In this document: one piece after another, positions 36,216-45,187 of the stretch
Position numbering within the stretch: the stretch's first letter is position 1
Layout of the letters: every line of letters starts with the position of its first letter
Source of the DNA: Leptolyngbya sp. NIES-3755
GTDB taxonomy: Bacteria; Cyanobacteriota; Cyanobacteriia; Leptolyngbyales; Leptolyngbyaceae
Length of the DNA stretch: 64,000 bases
Assembly: GCA_001548435.1 (NCBI GenBank)
Contig: AP017308.1
Coordinates: 4,597,030 to 4,661,029 of the forward strand
Reading direction: 5' to 3'
The notes under the pieces: generated by a model
Databases searched by the model: none
Seen by the model: the letters and a program-made list of their open reading frames with translations, nothing else
What the model was told of the DNA's origin: nothing
Program-made: the position numbers and the translations under genes

Positions 36216-36412
36216 ACAAACATACTATCATCACATAGAACTGGAGTTATCTGTAAATTGCAAAGATTCTGTGTTGATTTCGGGGCATCGAACCCCTCAC
36301 ACAGCTTTGCTGCGTCGAAGGCTGCAACGCTCCTATCCCTTCCCCGACTTGCTCCAAGGCTTCAGATCAGCACGGCTAAGCTGGGCGAAGACGGGGTGTC
36401 CCGGAGGTTCCG

Positions 36413-36970
36413 ATGAAATCTCTTAGTGCAATCATTCTCGCTGGCGGTAAAAGCTCCCGAATGGGACAAGATAAAGCTTTGATCGAAATCGATGGCGTTC
36501 CGCTGCTGAAACGAACTTATCATGCTGCGAAACAGTGTACAGATTCGATCTATGTTGTGACTTCTTGGCGCGATCGCTATCAGTCAATCCTTTCTGATGT
36601 GCAATGGATCGAAGAATCTAGTCCTCGATCGCCGATCGTTGCTTTTTCTGAAGCGTTTGAACAAATCACTACAGACTGGGTGCTATTACTAGCGTGTGAC
36701 CTGCCTCGATTGAACGGTGAAACATTACAGGAATTAATAGCGCAGTTGGGAGAAGTATCGATCGTAGTTGCTCGAAGCGAAGAAGGTTGGGAACCGCTGT
36801 GTGGATTCTATCGACGCGATTGTTTACCGAGCTTGCAAAACTATTTAGCACAGGGAAAGCGATCGTTTCAGGATTGGCTCGATTCGGAGACTGTACAAGA
36901 ATTGCAGATTAGCGATCGACAAATTCTGTTCAACTGCAATACACCTGACGACCTTAGAGCAATTGATTAA
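36413..36970 (+). CDS. mobA: molybdenum cofactor guanylyltransferase
   Basis: The 185-residue enzyme begins MKSLSAIILAGGKSSRMGQD, the nucleotidyltransferase P-loop-like motif of MobA, and has LLLACDLPRLNGETL and EGWEPLCGFYRRDCL. It attaches GMP to molybdopterin for nitrate reductase-type enzymes. A GGAGG ribosome site lies 5 nt before the start, within or at the edge of the TnpB element, so the insertion may have changed the promoter. Its 3' end overlaps the convergent lipoate-ligase-family gene by 17 bp. Confidence 0.93.
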   Translation: MKSLSAIILAGGKSSRMGQDKALIEIDGVPLLKRTYHAAKQCTDSIYVVTSWRDRYQSILSDVQWIEESSPRSPIVAFSEAFEQITTDWVLLLACDLPRLNGETLQELIAQLGEVSIVVARSEEGWEPLCGFYRRDCLPSLQNYLAQGKRSFQDWLDSETVQELQISDRQILFNCNTPDDLRAID

Positions 36971-37661
36971 TCGCCTGCCATTCTGCTTCAGTGAGCGGTT
37001 CAATCTGTAAATCGATTTCAAAACAGTTTTTTGCAGACTCGATTAAGGTATTGATGATTTTATCGATCGACATTTCCACTTTCAGAAATTCCATCTTCTG
37101 TCCAAACACTTGCTCAAATAACATTGCGTCTGATTGAATCTGCATTGATCCATGCTGCAAGATCGCTTCACCTCTACGTAACTGAGCGCTCCCTATCAAT
37201 TTAATTCCTTCCGAAGTCACCAAATCCGCTCCTGTCGCCGTTCCAAAACAGTTTGGATTGTGAATATATCCCCGTCCCGCTTCACCGTACTGCAAATCAA
37301 TTCCTAGCTGCTTCCAGCCTTGAATCAGAAACTTACAAATCGTTTGATAAGCTTGCATTCGATTCTGTCCCAATCCAGAAGTAATCACGGCATACGTTAA
37401 ATCGCCTTGATGCAAAACAGCGCGACCTCCACTCGTACGACGGACTAAATCGATCGCGCTTCCATTCCAAGTCAAAGATTCCCAGGCTTCGGGATACTGT
37501 CGCTGATGATAACCGAGCGAAATTGCAGCAGGCGACCAAGTATAAAACCGTAGAGTGGGCGGATGTGAGCCTAATCGATGTTGTTCGAGTAGCCATTTGT
37601 CGATCGCCATTTGCACTCGTCCTGGAGCCTCAAGAGTTGGGACTAACCGCCATTCTTTCAT
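36954..37661 (-). CDS. lipoate-protein ligase-family protein (LipM/LplA-like)
   Basis: The 235-residue protein has the BPL/LplA catalytic-domain motifs: RRTSGGRAVLHQGDLTYAV (RRxSGGxAVxHxxx), and KLIGSAQLRRGEAILQHGSM (the lysine of the active site). The NPNCFGTATGADL segment carries a cysteine in the position used by octanoyltransferase LipM. It may attach lipoate or transfer octanoyl groups to E2 and H proteins. The start at 37661 is preferred to one 21 bp upstream on family grounds. Confidence 0.8.
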   Translation of the reverse strand: MKEWRLVPTLEAPGRVQMAIDKWLLEQHRLGSHPPTLRFYTWSPAAISLGYHQRQYPEAWESLTWNGSAIDLVRRTSGGRAVLHQGDLTYAVITSGLGQNRMQAYQTICKFLIQGWKQLGIDLQYGEAGRGYIHNPNCFGTATGADLVTSEGIKLIGSAQLRRGEAILQHGSMQIQSDAMLFEQVFGQKMEFLKVEMSIDKIINTLIESAKNCFEIDLQIEPLTEAEWQAINQLL

Positions 37662-37768
37662 CGGGCATCTGTTAAAAGGCAATTGTATCGTATCTATCTT
37701 TTGCGAGGGGATCGTCGATCGTATCCGCTATTACCTTTAGGACATTCCTACTTATTCAATGAGGACTT

Positions 37769-38239
37769 ATGCCTTACAATCACAGCGAGAATACTCAACG
37801 CGCTCTATCAATGTTTCAACAATACGACATTGATACTCAGCTTGCACTACTGTGGTACGGATACCTGGATATCAAAGATGAGCTAAATCCTGCGCCCCCT
37901 CCATCTGCGGATACTCTCGCTCGCACGATTTACGGTGAAATCAAAGCACTATCCCAAGACGAGCAGCTTCAGGCACAACGGGATATTCTCAGCGGCGCAG
38001 AAAGTCAGTTTGGTAAGTCATACAGTGCATTGAGCAACAGTGCAAGAATCGAAGTCTGGTTACTGTTGGGGCAAGGAATGGAAAGCGGTGAAATTATCAA
38101 TGTTCCTTCCGACTACAAGCTGCCTGAACAAACTCATGAGTTCAGCGACTTTATCTCTGGATTGAGCTTTGAAGATCGCATCGAATTCATGCAAGCCGGA
38201 GTCCAGGGAATGGGCGCAGCTTCTACAACAGCACAATAA
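37769..38239 (+). CDS. hcp: helical carotenoid protein (OCP N-terminal domain homologue)
   Basis: The 156-residue protein equals the N-terminal domain of the orange carotenoid protein: TQLALLWYGYLDIKDELN, SQDEQLQAQRDILSGAESQ, VWLLLGQGMESGEII and the two four-helix-type repeats. Residues equivalent to the carotenoid-contacting W41, Y44 and W110 of OCP are W29, Y32 and W97; OCP's Y111 is replaced by Leu. HCPs bind one carotenoid and act as singlet-oxygen quenchers, and some quench phycobilisomes. No C-terminal domain homologue is adjacent. A GAGGA site lies 5 nt before the ATG. Confidence 0.9.
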   Translation: MPYNHSENTQRALSMFQQYDIDTQLALLWYGYLDIKDELNPAPPPSADTLARTIYGEIKALSQDEQLQAQRDILSGAESQFGKSYSALSNSARIEVWLLLGQGMESGEIINVPSDYKLPEQTHEFSDFISGLSFEDRIEFMQAGVQGMGAASTTAQ

Positions 38240-38247
38240 TTAACAGA

Positions 38248-38280
38248 AGAACTCCAGGGTTTTAGCGGCTCTGGAGTTCT
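38248..38280. terminator. bidirectional terminator hairpin
   Basis: AGAACTCCAG at 38248-38257 pairs with CTGGAGTTCT at 38271-38280, a perfect 10-bp stem. It is followed by TGAATTTG on the plus strand and preceded by TAACAG, fitting a terminator for both the HCP gene and the convergent ybjN gene. Confidence 0.7.
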
Positions 38281-38288
38281 TGAATTTG

Positions 38289-38759
38289 TTAAGCCGCTCC
38301 AAACTCCGATCGCAAATTCTCATCGTTATCATCCGCGATCGTTGCCACAACCGTAATTAGTCGCGACACTTCACCCGGCGATAATTCTGCGATCGTTCTC
38401 GAAGACACCACAACCACTTGATTGTTAAAAATTGCAAAATGCGCTTCAAACGTCGTTAACCAATTCATTTCAAGCAGCTTGCGACTTAACTGCGCTTCAT
38501 TTTGTACAGGCAAATCCAGCACAGTCGCCCACACTGAAAAGGTATCTTCATCGGTCGTCCCAGTCAGTTGAACAAAGGTTTCTACACTGCCATATTTGAA
38601 CTTCCAAACATAGCCGCTTTCATCTTCGTTGTGGCTGACCATTGCACTATTCGACTGGTCTAAGCTTTCGATGACGGTTTCGATAACTTGGATCAGGTTC
38701 ATACCTGCGGCTTGGTCGATCGTGGTTAAGGGGGCGAGATCAGGTTGATAGTTCGTCAT
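38289..38759 (-). CDS. YbjN-domain protein
   Basis: The 156-residue protein has a YbjN-like fold: DQSNSAMVSHNEDESGYVWK, VQLTGTTDEDTFSVWATVLD and LEMNWLTTFEAHFAIFNNQV VVVSS (read in two parts). YbjN domains are type III secretion chaperone-like and in E. coli affect motility and stress responses. The role in cyanobacteria is unknown. Convergent to the HCP gene. Confidence 0.8.
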   Translation of the reverse strand: MTNYQPDLAPLTTIDQAAGMNLIQVIETVIESLDQSNSAMVSHNEDESGYVWKFKYGSVETFVQLTGTTDEDTFSVWATVLDLPVQNEAQLSRKLLEMNWLTTFEAHFAIFNNQVVVVSSRTIAELSPGEVSRLITVVATIADDNDENLRSEFGAA

Positions 38760-38985
38760 AAAGTCAAATGCGCGTGTAGAAGTTCAAAGTAACGTTCTCT
38801 GCTTCCCTTTTACCTCAGTTTTGGGGATTTCTTCACCTTTGTAGCAAGGAATTCAGATTTTGAAATCTTTTGTCTTCCTACCAAAGATAGACGCAGTTTG
38901 AAAACACGAATGTCTCACTTGGTGGATGAATTGTCGATCGCGATCGCGGAATAGTTGGGAGGTCACAAGTTATAGGAGAAGGTTT

Positions 38986-39861
38986 ATGACAATCACGATT
39001 CGCGATGACGTGGTTTATATCATGCTGAAAAAGATTGATGAAAGTGATAAAGGTCCCGGTCCCGATCCAGTTAGCTTCAGTTCCACCGACTTCGCCAGCA
39101 TCCCAATGTCTACGGCTGAATTTCTGGGACACCTAGACTATCTCAATCAAAGGCAATATATTAACGCTGTATTTTCCGGTAATGCTTACGCCAATCAAGA
39201 TGACGTGCCGAATGCAGTCAACGAAGAAGAATTCGGGCTGAGAATTGCGAATACCTATGGTGCACCGGATGGTCCCCTACCGCACTTAATCGAGTTCGAG
39301 AAGGCGGAACTGACAGAAAGAGGTCGGGCAATGTTGGCGGATATGGAAGCTAACCCACCCCAATCGATGCAATCTGGACCGACTGTACCGATCTCAACCA
39401 AAGATACGCCGTTCCTCGAAAAAGTGGCGCTCAAAGGCGGAATTTCTGACCTATACGACGCACGAGACATTACCGAAGTCGTATTCCGAACCATGCGCGA
39501 CATGATGACTAATGAAGCGGTCGAAAACGTTTCGGAAGAACTCCATGTGCCGCTGGATGAAGGCAACCCCGATCGCACGTTGTACACCGCAACTCCGCTG
39601 GCAACTGAAGTGTCTGATTTGTGGGAAGATACCAACCCGATCGTACATTTCCTCAGCCACATTCGTCCGCCGCTGAAAATTAAAGCAGATACGTTCCTAT
39701 TCCGGGTGAAGCAGGAAGCAGGCTTACAGCCGAATACAACCCCTGAGCAAGTCATTTTGGCGGTCTTCTCAGCAACGAAGGATGAACTCTCTCAAGAGCG
39801 CGTTCAAGAAGTTGCAGGATTTCTGCCTGATAAAATCCGTGAACTTTGGGAGCAAGCTTAG
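38986..39861 (+). CDS. DUF2267 domain protein, 291 aa
   Basis: The start ATG at 38986 has a strong AGGAGAAGG site 5-13 nt upstream. The N-terminal half is acidic (IDESDKGPGPDPVSFSST), and the C-terminal half (from about 165) is the DUF2267 helical repeat: ARDITEVVFRTMRDMMTNEA, SHIRPPLKIKADTFLFRVKQ and EQVILAVFSATKDELSQERV. DUF2267 proteins are of unknown function, often near redox genes. Likely cytoplasmic. Confidence 0.75.
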   Translation: MTITIRDDVVYIMLKKIDESDKGPGPDPVSFSSTDFASIPMSTAEFLGHLDYLNQRQYINAVFSGNAYANQDDVPNAVNEEEFGLRIANTYGAPDGPLPHLIEFEKAELTERGRAMLADMEANPPQSMQSGPTVPISTKDTPFLEKVALKGGISDLYDARDITEVVFRTMRDMMTNEAVENVSEELHVPLDEGNPDRTLYTATPLATEVSDLWEDTNPIVHFLSHIRPPLKIKADTFLFRVKQEAGLQPNTTPEQVILAVFSATKDELSQERVQEVAGFLPDKIRELWEQA

Positions 39862-39875
39862 TCAATATCGCAGTT

Positions 39876-40226
39876 TTAAGCCTGCCAAGTGCCTGAAAAA
39901 ATGCTTTTAACTGCGATCGCAATTCTCCCCAAGTCTTCATTCAACAACGGCGGGCATTCCAAACTTCTGGCAAGCCCGCTGTTAAATAATTGCCTGGCTT
40001 CACTCGATACCAGAAATAACGCTGAAGCTAATTCTCGATCGATCATCGTCTGATCTTTCAGCGCATCAAACACCACTTTCAACGCCAGCAAAATCGAGGT
40101 GACTTGTCCCGGCATCGGAGGCTGATTTTGCCCTAACCGTCCGAGGAACGTATCACTAGCTTTGAAATTGGTTTGGTCGATGAGCAAACGACGAGCAGTT
40201 TCGTAATCCACGATCGAGCGTTTCAC
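39876..40226 (-). CDS. conserved hypothetical protein, 116 aa
   Basis: A helical, soluble protein (MKRSIVDYETARRLLIDQTN, GQVTSILLALKVVFDALKDQ, EDLGRIAIAVKSIFSGTWQA) with no signal or metal motif. It looks like a conserved cyanobacterial protein, and its role is unknown. Convergent to the DUF2267 gene, 14 bp away, and separated from the Rieske gene by 51 bp. Confidence 0.6.
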   Translation of the reverse strand: MKRSIVDYETARRLLIDQTNFKASDTFLGRLGQNQPPMPGQVTSILLALKVVFDALKDQTMIDRELASALFLVSSEARQLFNSGLARSLECPPLLNEDLGRIAIAVKSIFSGTWQA

Positions 40227-40277
40227 AGAATTGACTGTATCACTTTAGCGCGAATTGACAATTTTGCTCTGAAAATT

Positions 40278-41267
40278 CTACCGACTCAGATTAGGTTCCG
40301 CGACTTCTGGAAAACTCTCAAAGTTTCGTCGCACCCAATCCATCCCAATTTCGTTGTTTAGTTTGATGTGTTGGGGTGTACTTGCGTAGATTTTTTCCAG
40401 AATATCAGCATCTTGCTCTACAACAGTTTCAACTAGCTTGAGAAGATTCTTTTTCAGCAATCGGAAGATCGGATTTGAAAACTGACCAAACACGACGACA
40501 AAAGTTCTCGTATGTGTTTCTGATTCAGGCACGAAGATGTGACATTGTTTGATGCTGCCGAATGGGGATTCACCGTGAAAGATAACGAGCATCGGAAAGT
40601 GATTCTCTAGATGCGCCTCAATCACCTTCGGCATTCCAAGCAGGGCTGGATTGTGCAGAATGTCTTGAAATTTAGGCTTTGCTCTGGGTGCATTGTAATA
40701 AGCATGAGAGAGTAAACCTCGATCGACAAACTGCGTAATCTCCACCGATTCAATCTCAAATAATGGGCGATGGGTTCCATTCTGGTGATTGTAATCGTGC
40801 ATATTCAGCAACATTGAGAGCAAATCTGTTTTGATACTTCGATGTCCTGCAATCCCCGCAAATTCGTACTCTGCTGCAAGCTCATTCAGCACCGTCGGAA
40901 TCGGAATCTTTGGCTCTACACCTCCGTAAGACCAGATCAAATCACCTTGAACTATCAACTCTAATGGCTTCAATAATGATTTTGTAGCTTTATTAGAACC
41001 GGGTAGCACTGTTGAGCCAGTCTGATCAAACTCTAGTGCGTGAAATGGGCAGACGACCAAACTCACGCCATTCGATTTCTCTACACACCAGCCTTCAGAC
41101 AACATTGCTCCCATGTGTGGACAAGCATTCGGTAGCGCATGAATTTCACGGTTTGAATCCTGCCAGATCACATAATCCTGACCGTACAGCGAAACCTTCA
41201 TCGGTTCGTTTGGCTTCAACATCGATCGATGCGCCAACAACCAAGGCGATCCTTGCAGCATTTTCAT
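40278..41267 (-). CDS. Rieske-type aromatic-ring-hydroxylating oxygenase, alpha-like
   Basis: The 329-residue protein has an N-terminal Rieske [2Fe-2S] site (C49-x-H51 in CPHMGA and C73-x2-H76 in CPFHALEF) and a C-terminal catalytic-domain motif (MLLNMHDYNHQNGTH), matching cyanobacterial Rieske oxygenases related to chlorophyllide a oxygenase or aromatic-ring dioxygenases. Substrate cannot be named. The start lies 30 bp upstream of the ABC exporter's last gene on the same strand, perhaps the tail of one transcript. Confidence 0.85.
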   Translation of the reverse strand: MKMLQGSPWLLAHRSMLKPNEPMKVSLYGQDYVIWQDSNREIHALPNACPHMGAMLSEGWCVEKSNGVSLVVCPFHALEFDQTGSTVLPGSNKATKSLLKPLELIVQGDLIWSYGGVEPKIPIPTVLNELAAEYEFAGIAGHRSIKTDLLSMLLNMHDYNHQNGTHRPLFEIESVEITQFVDRGLLSHAYYNAPRAKPKFQDILHNPALLGMPKVIEAHLENHFPMLVIFHGESPFGSIKQCHIFVPESETHTRTFVVVFGQFSNPIFRLLKKNLLKLVETVVEQDADILEKIYASTPQHIKLNNEIGMDWVRRNFESFPEVAEPNLSR

Positions 41268-41297
41268 AACGGTTTGTCTTGAACTCAGATTCCGATT

Positions 41298-43081
41298 TTA
41301 TGACGAAACAGGAGTCGGTGCGTTGGAGCCAAGTTGCAATGCATACAAGTTGGCATAGATGCCTTGTTGTTCAATTAACTCCGTGTGTGTTCCATGCTCC
41401 ATGATTGCCCGTCTTGAATTACTAACACTTGATCGGCTTGGGTCACTGTGCTAAGACGGTGAGCAATCACAAAGCTAGTTCTATTGATCAGCAGTTTCGC
41501 GATCGCATCTTGCACAAGTGCTTCGGTTCGCGTATCAATACTACTCGTTGCTTCATCTAATATCAGAATTCGAGGCTGAATCAATACGGCACGAGCAATA
41601 CTAATTAACTGCCGCTGTCCTTGACTTAACATCGCTCCCCGCTCACCGAGGTAAGTTGAGTAACCTTGTGGCAATGTTCTAATTAGTTCATGCACATTCG
41701 CGACTTGGGCAGCTTCTTCAATTTCAGCTTGAGTTGCAGCCGGACGACCAAAAGCAATGTTTTCTGCAACAGTCCCACTAAATAGAATTGTGTCTTGTAG
41801 AACAATGCCGATCTGCCGACGTAGACTCGCTTGGGTGACTGCTCTTACGTCGATTCCATCAATGGTGACTGCTCCATCCGTAACATCATAGAAGCGCAGA
41901 ATTAAGTTAATAATTGTACTTTTTCCGGCTCCAGTAGGTCCGACTAGCGCGATCGTTTGTCCCGGTTTTGCGAGTAGATTCACTCCTTTCAAAACTCGCT
42001 GATTCACAGTGTAGCCAAAAGAAACGTTTTGAAACCGAACCTCACCTCGCATTGGAGGCATCTCGATCGCATTGGGCGCATCATTCAACTGTGATGGTTC
42101 ATCGAGCAAGCTGAAGATTCGCTCCAGTCCTGCGATCGCGGATTGCGCTTGAGTGTAAAACTGGCTCAAAATCTGAATCGGTCTAAAGAACTGCTGAACA
42201 TAAATTAGAAATGCAGTCACGACTCCAACTGTTGCTTGCCCTGTCACTGCTAGATAGCCCCCGTATGCGAGTACTCCCGCAGTCGCTAAGGTATTGAGAA
42301 AATCGATCGAAGGTAAAAACGCCGCCGTAATTGCCACCGCTTGAATGTTTGCATCTCGATTCGCAGCATTCAAATGCTCAAACTCATCAATGTTCAGTCC
42401 AACTCGATTAAACGCTTGAGCTTCCCGAACACTGCTGATATCTTCTTCGAGCTTGGTGGATAGTTCTCCGATCGTTTTTCTCGTGACTCGGAATCTCGAT
42501 CGTGCCCATCGTGAAAAAATTGCAGTTGTCAAGATCATCAATGGCACAACAAAGTTACTCACCAATCCCAATTGCAGATTGAGCGATAACATTGCAATGA
42601 TGATACCAATCAAGCTAAACAAGTTTCCCAACATCTGAGCAACAGTTTGCCCGAATGCTTGGTTAACTGTGCTCACATCATTGAGCAATCGACTCATCAA
42701 ATCGCCTGCTTCACTTCGATCGAAATAGCTCAAGGGTAAGCTTTGTACTTCAATAAAAATATCCTGCCGCAACTGAGCGAGAACGTGTTGAACAATCCAA
42801 CCGACTCTAACAATCTGTTCCCGAATCGCTTGAACTCCAATTAGATAAACCACTGCAAGTGCAATCAGCGCGTACAAGAGTCCTTGGAGATTCCCTTGAG
42901 CGATCACATTATCGATCGACCATCCCACGAAAAACGGTCCAATTGCCTGTGATGCCGCTCCAATGAGGACACAGAGAAGCGCGATTGGAACTTCTTTGCG
43001 ATAGGGTCGCACATACTGTAAAAACCGTCTCAGCGTAGACATCTGACGGGTAGACTTTTCGGTGCTAAAGGAAGTTCTCAT
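41298..43081 (-). pseudogene. ABC exporter subunit with 3' frameshift
   Basis: An ABC transporter half (membrane domain about residues 20-310, nucleotide-binding domain from about 335). Walker A GPTGAGKST, Walker B LILDEATSSID, signature LSQGQRQ and H-loop IAHRLS are intact. The frame breaks at about 41405-41410: the sequence reads gacgggcaatcatgg and one extra A would restore ...DGQIMEHGTHTELIEQQG... and then YANLYALQLGSN, ending at 41298. The unshifted frame ends early at 41375 after SMEHTRS. It could be a sequencing error in an A-run or a real mutation that removes only the last 35 residues. Confidence 0.75.
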
Positions 43082-44844
43082 GAGCGTCTCACCTGAGATT
43101 CTAAGATTGCGCTATACAGTGGGCTAGTGTGCATTAATTCCTCATGAGTTCCCTGTGCCATCAATACACCTTGATCCATCAGCAAAATACGATCGGCATT
43201 CCGAACTGTTGAGATTCGCTGTGCAATCACAAATGCGGTACAAGTCCTTTGATCAATTAATCGATCGAGAGCTTCATTAATTTGATTTGCAGTTCTCGCA
43301 TCAACGGCTGAAGTACTATCATCAAGAATCAGAATGCGATAGTCCGTCAGTAAAGTTCTAGCGATCGCAATTCGCTGTTTCTGTCCCCCCGATAGTCCAA
43401 CTCCGCGCTCACCCACGATCGTTTCATATCCTTCTGGCAGACCTGCAATAAACTCATGTATCTGAGCCGTTTTTGCAGCTTCGATAATTTCCTCTAGAGT
43501 TGCGTCTGGTTTAGCGTAAGCAATGTTCTCTCTTAAAGTTCCAGAGAACAATGTTGTTTCCTGAAAAACAATGCCAATTTTCGATCGTAAACTCATCAAA
43601 TTAAAGTCCCGCACATCGCGCCCATCAATCCGAACCGATCCTCTCGTTGGATCATAAAATCGGGGCAGCAAATTCACGATCGTGCTTTTCCCTGATCCAG
43701 TACTCCCCAAGATTGCAATTAATTCCTTCGGCTTTGTCTCAAACGAAACTCCTTTAAGCGCTTCAGTGGTCGCGCCTGGATACCGGAAAGAGACATTTTC
43801 AAAAGTGATTCTGCCACCACATTTCTCGAACGAAAGTGCATTAGGTCGATCGCGAATTTCAATCTCAGCATCGAGCACTTCATACACTCGTGTCGCTGAA
43901 GCCGCCGCTTGTGCGATCGCAGGTGCAGCAAATCCAATCAGCAAGATCGGCTGAAGAATGAACAAGAGATACGAATTAAACGCGACCAACTCCCCGATCG
44001 AGAATCGCTGATCAATCACTTGTGCGCCACCAAATCCGAGCACTGCAACCGTAATCAAATTGCTCAGTAGGAAAATGAATGGAAACGTATTCCGAATCGC
44101 ATACAGCGTTTTCATACTGACTGCAATCAATTCATTGTTCAAAGCCGTATAACGCGATCGCTCTTGGTCTTCTCGCACATAAGCCTTGACCACCCGCACA
44201 CCGAGTAAATTCTCCTGCAATACAGCATTCAAATCACCCAGTTGCTCTTGAACTCGTTGAAACAGACTACCATTCTGACCAAAGAATCGAAATAAAATCA
44301 AAGCTGCAATTGGAACAACCGTTAGCGTAATCAATGCTAACTGCCAATTCATCACGAGCAAAATTGTTGCGATCGTCACTAATGTTACGACTGCTCCGAT
44401 CACCTGAATCAAGCTTGCTCCAATAAACGACCGAATCTGCTCAATGTCGCTTGTAGCACGGGTAATCAACTGCGAAGTCTGAGCGCGATCGTGATAGCTA
44501 AAACTTAAACTCTCAATCTTTGCAAACAACTGATTGCGTAAATCATACGCCAAGCCTTGAGAAGTTGCTTCTGACCAAAAAGTTTGTCCAAAGTTGAAAA
44601 GTCCTCGTGCGATCGCTGCCGCAACCATCAAAGCCGCACTTTCCCAAACGACAGTAAAATTCCGCTGTGCGATGCCTTGATCAATCCCCCATCGAAAAAT
44701 CTGTGGAGTCACTGCTGTTGCTGCGGTTAACAGAAAGAGACTGAGAACAGCCCCGATCGCGACGAATCGATGAGATTTTAAGCCTTGCAACACTCGATTG
44801 AGTGAAGTCATCGTTGAGGTGTTATCTTGATGCGCCTGAGTCAA
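43078..44844 (-). CDS. ABC exporter subunit with degenerate Walker B
   Basis: The 588-residue half-transporter has an N-terminal membrane domain and an NBD with Walker A GSTGSGKST, signature LSGGQKQR, but Walker B LILDDSTSAVD, where the catalytic Glu is Asp. It overlaps the start of its partner by 4 bp (ATGA), so the two are translated together. This asymmetry matches heterodimeric ABC exporters such as BmrCD, TM287/288 and LmrCD, in which one site is degenerate. Substrate unknown, possibly lipids or drugs. Confidence 0.9.
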   Translation of the reverse strand: MTQAHQDNTSTMTSLNRVLQGLKSHRFVAIGAVLSLFLLTAATAVTPQIFRWGIDQGIAQRNFTVVWESAALMVAAAIARGLFNFGQTFWSEATSQGLAYDLRNQLFAKIESLSFSYHDRAQTSQLITRATSDIEQIRSFIGASLIQVIGAVVTLVTIATILLVMNWQLALITLTVVPIAALILFRFFGQNGSLFQRVQEQLGDLNAVLQENLLGVRVVKAYVREDQERSRYTALNNELIAVSMKTLYAIRNTFPFIFLLSNLITVAVLGFGGAQVIDQRFSIGELVAFNSYLLFILQPILLIGFAAPAIAQAAASATRVYEVLDAEIEIRDRPNALSFEKCGGRITFENVSFRYPGATTEALKGVSFETKPKELIAILGSTGSGKSTIVNLLPRFYDPTRGSVRIDGRDVRDFNLMSLRSKIGIVFQETTLFSGTLRENIAYAKPDATLEEIIEAAKTAQIHEFIAGLPEGYETIVGERGVGLSGGQKQRIAIARTLLTDYRILILDDSTSAVDARTANQINEALDRLIDQRTCTAFVIAQRISTVRNADRILLMDQGVLMAQGTHEELMHTSPLYSAILESQVRRS

Positions 44845-45073
44845 GATCGTACCGCCTTTGATAGTTAAACTTTGAGATTTTATGTCTCCGCAGTGAGTCT
44901 AACATCTGCTTTAAGATAGGCGTATTAAAAAATCCAGGAACTTGGGGCGCTAACTCTCATAGTAATTTCCACATTTATTTCGTGAGAAGGATCGGCTTAT
45001 TCACCCCTGGCATGGGCTGACCTCCCCTAACTCGATCGTAAGTATAGCGAGTAATCGTAGCGACATCGTGAGT

Positions 45074-45158
45074 CAGCAACGGCGAAAGTGAGCGGCGGCG
45101 AGAAGACTAGAACGAAGCGCGAAGTCTCGATACCGTCCGCTCCACTGCGTTGTTAGAC
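45074..45158. repeat. attC-like site, copy 1
   Basis: An 85-bp palindromic repeat matching copy 2 in about 72 of 85 positions. On the minus strand it starts with GTCTAAC (the RYYYAAC R'' consensus) and ends GTTGCTG (a divergent form of GTTRRRY). The inner stem pairs AGCGGCGG and CCGTCCGCT with extrahelical bases, as in folded attC sites. It lies 30 bp past the stop of a minus-strand gene, as expected for a cassette gene followed by its attC. Confidence 0.7.
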
Positions 45159-45187
45159 CGTACCTCACCGATCACTTCTCAATTGGA

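Larger units (their letters stand above)
35061..36411 (-). mobile_element. IS200/IS605-type element with tnpB only
   Basis: A 1.35-kb unit on the minus strand carries tnpB but no tnpA, so it can move only with help in trans. The 3' (right) end, at 35061 next to the TIGR02588 stop, reads on the minus strand ...CACGGTGGGGTAGTTGA, a form seen at the ends of many cyanobacterial IS605-family elements. The left end lies between tnpB and mobA (about 36216-36411) with hairpins GGGG..CCCC and CAGC..GCTG. The exact left boundary is not fixed by the sequence alone. Confidence 0.7.

Noticed and set aside
35190-36416. Long plus-strand open frame of 408 codons opposite tnpB
   Set aside because: Its translation has no family pattern; the minus-strand tnpB on the same DNA has all RuvC and zinc-ribbon residues, so this frame is a codon-bias shadow.
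39255-39755. 166-codon minus-strand frame inside the DUF2267 gene
   Set aside because: Ser/Thr/Val-rich shadow of the true plus-strand gene, which has a strong ribosome site.
44881-44960. Possible third attC-like site near GAGTCTAAC and GCGCTAACTC
   Set aside because: Short matches to RYYYAAC only; no paired GTTRRRY end or palindromic core in between.
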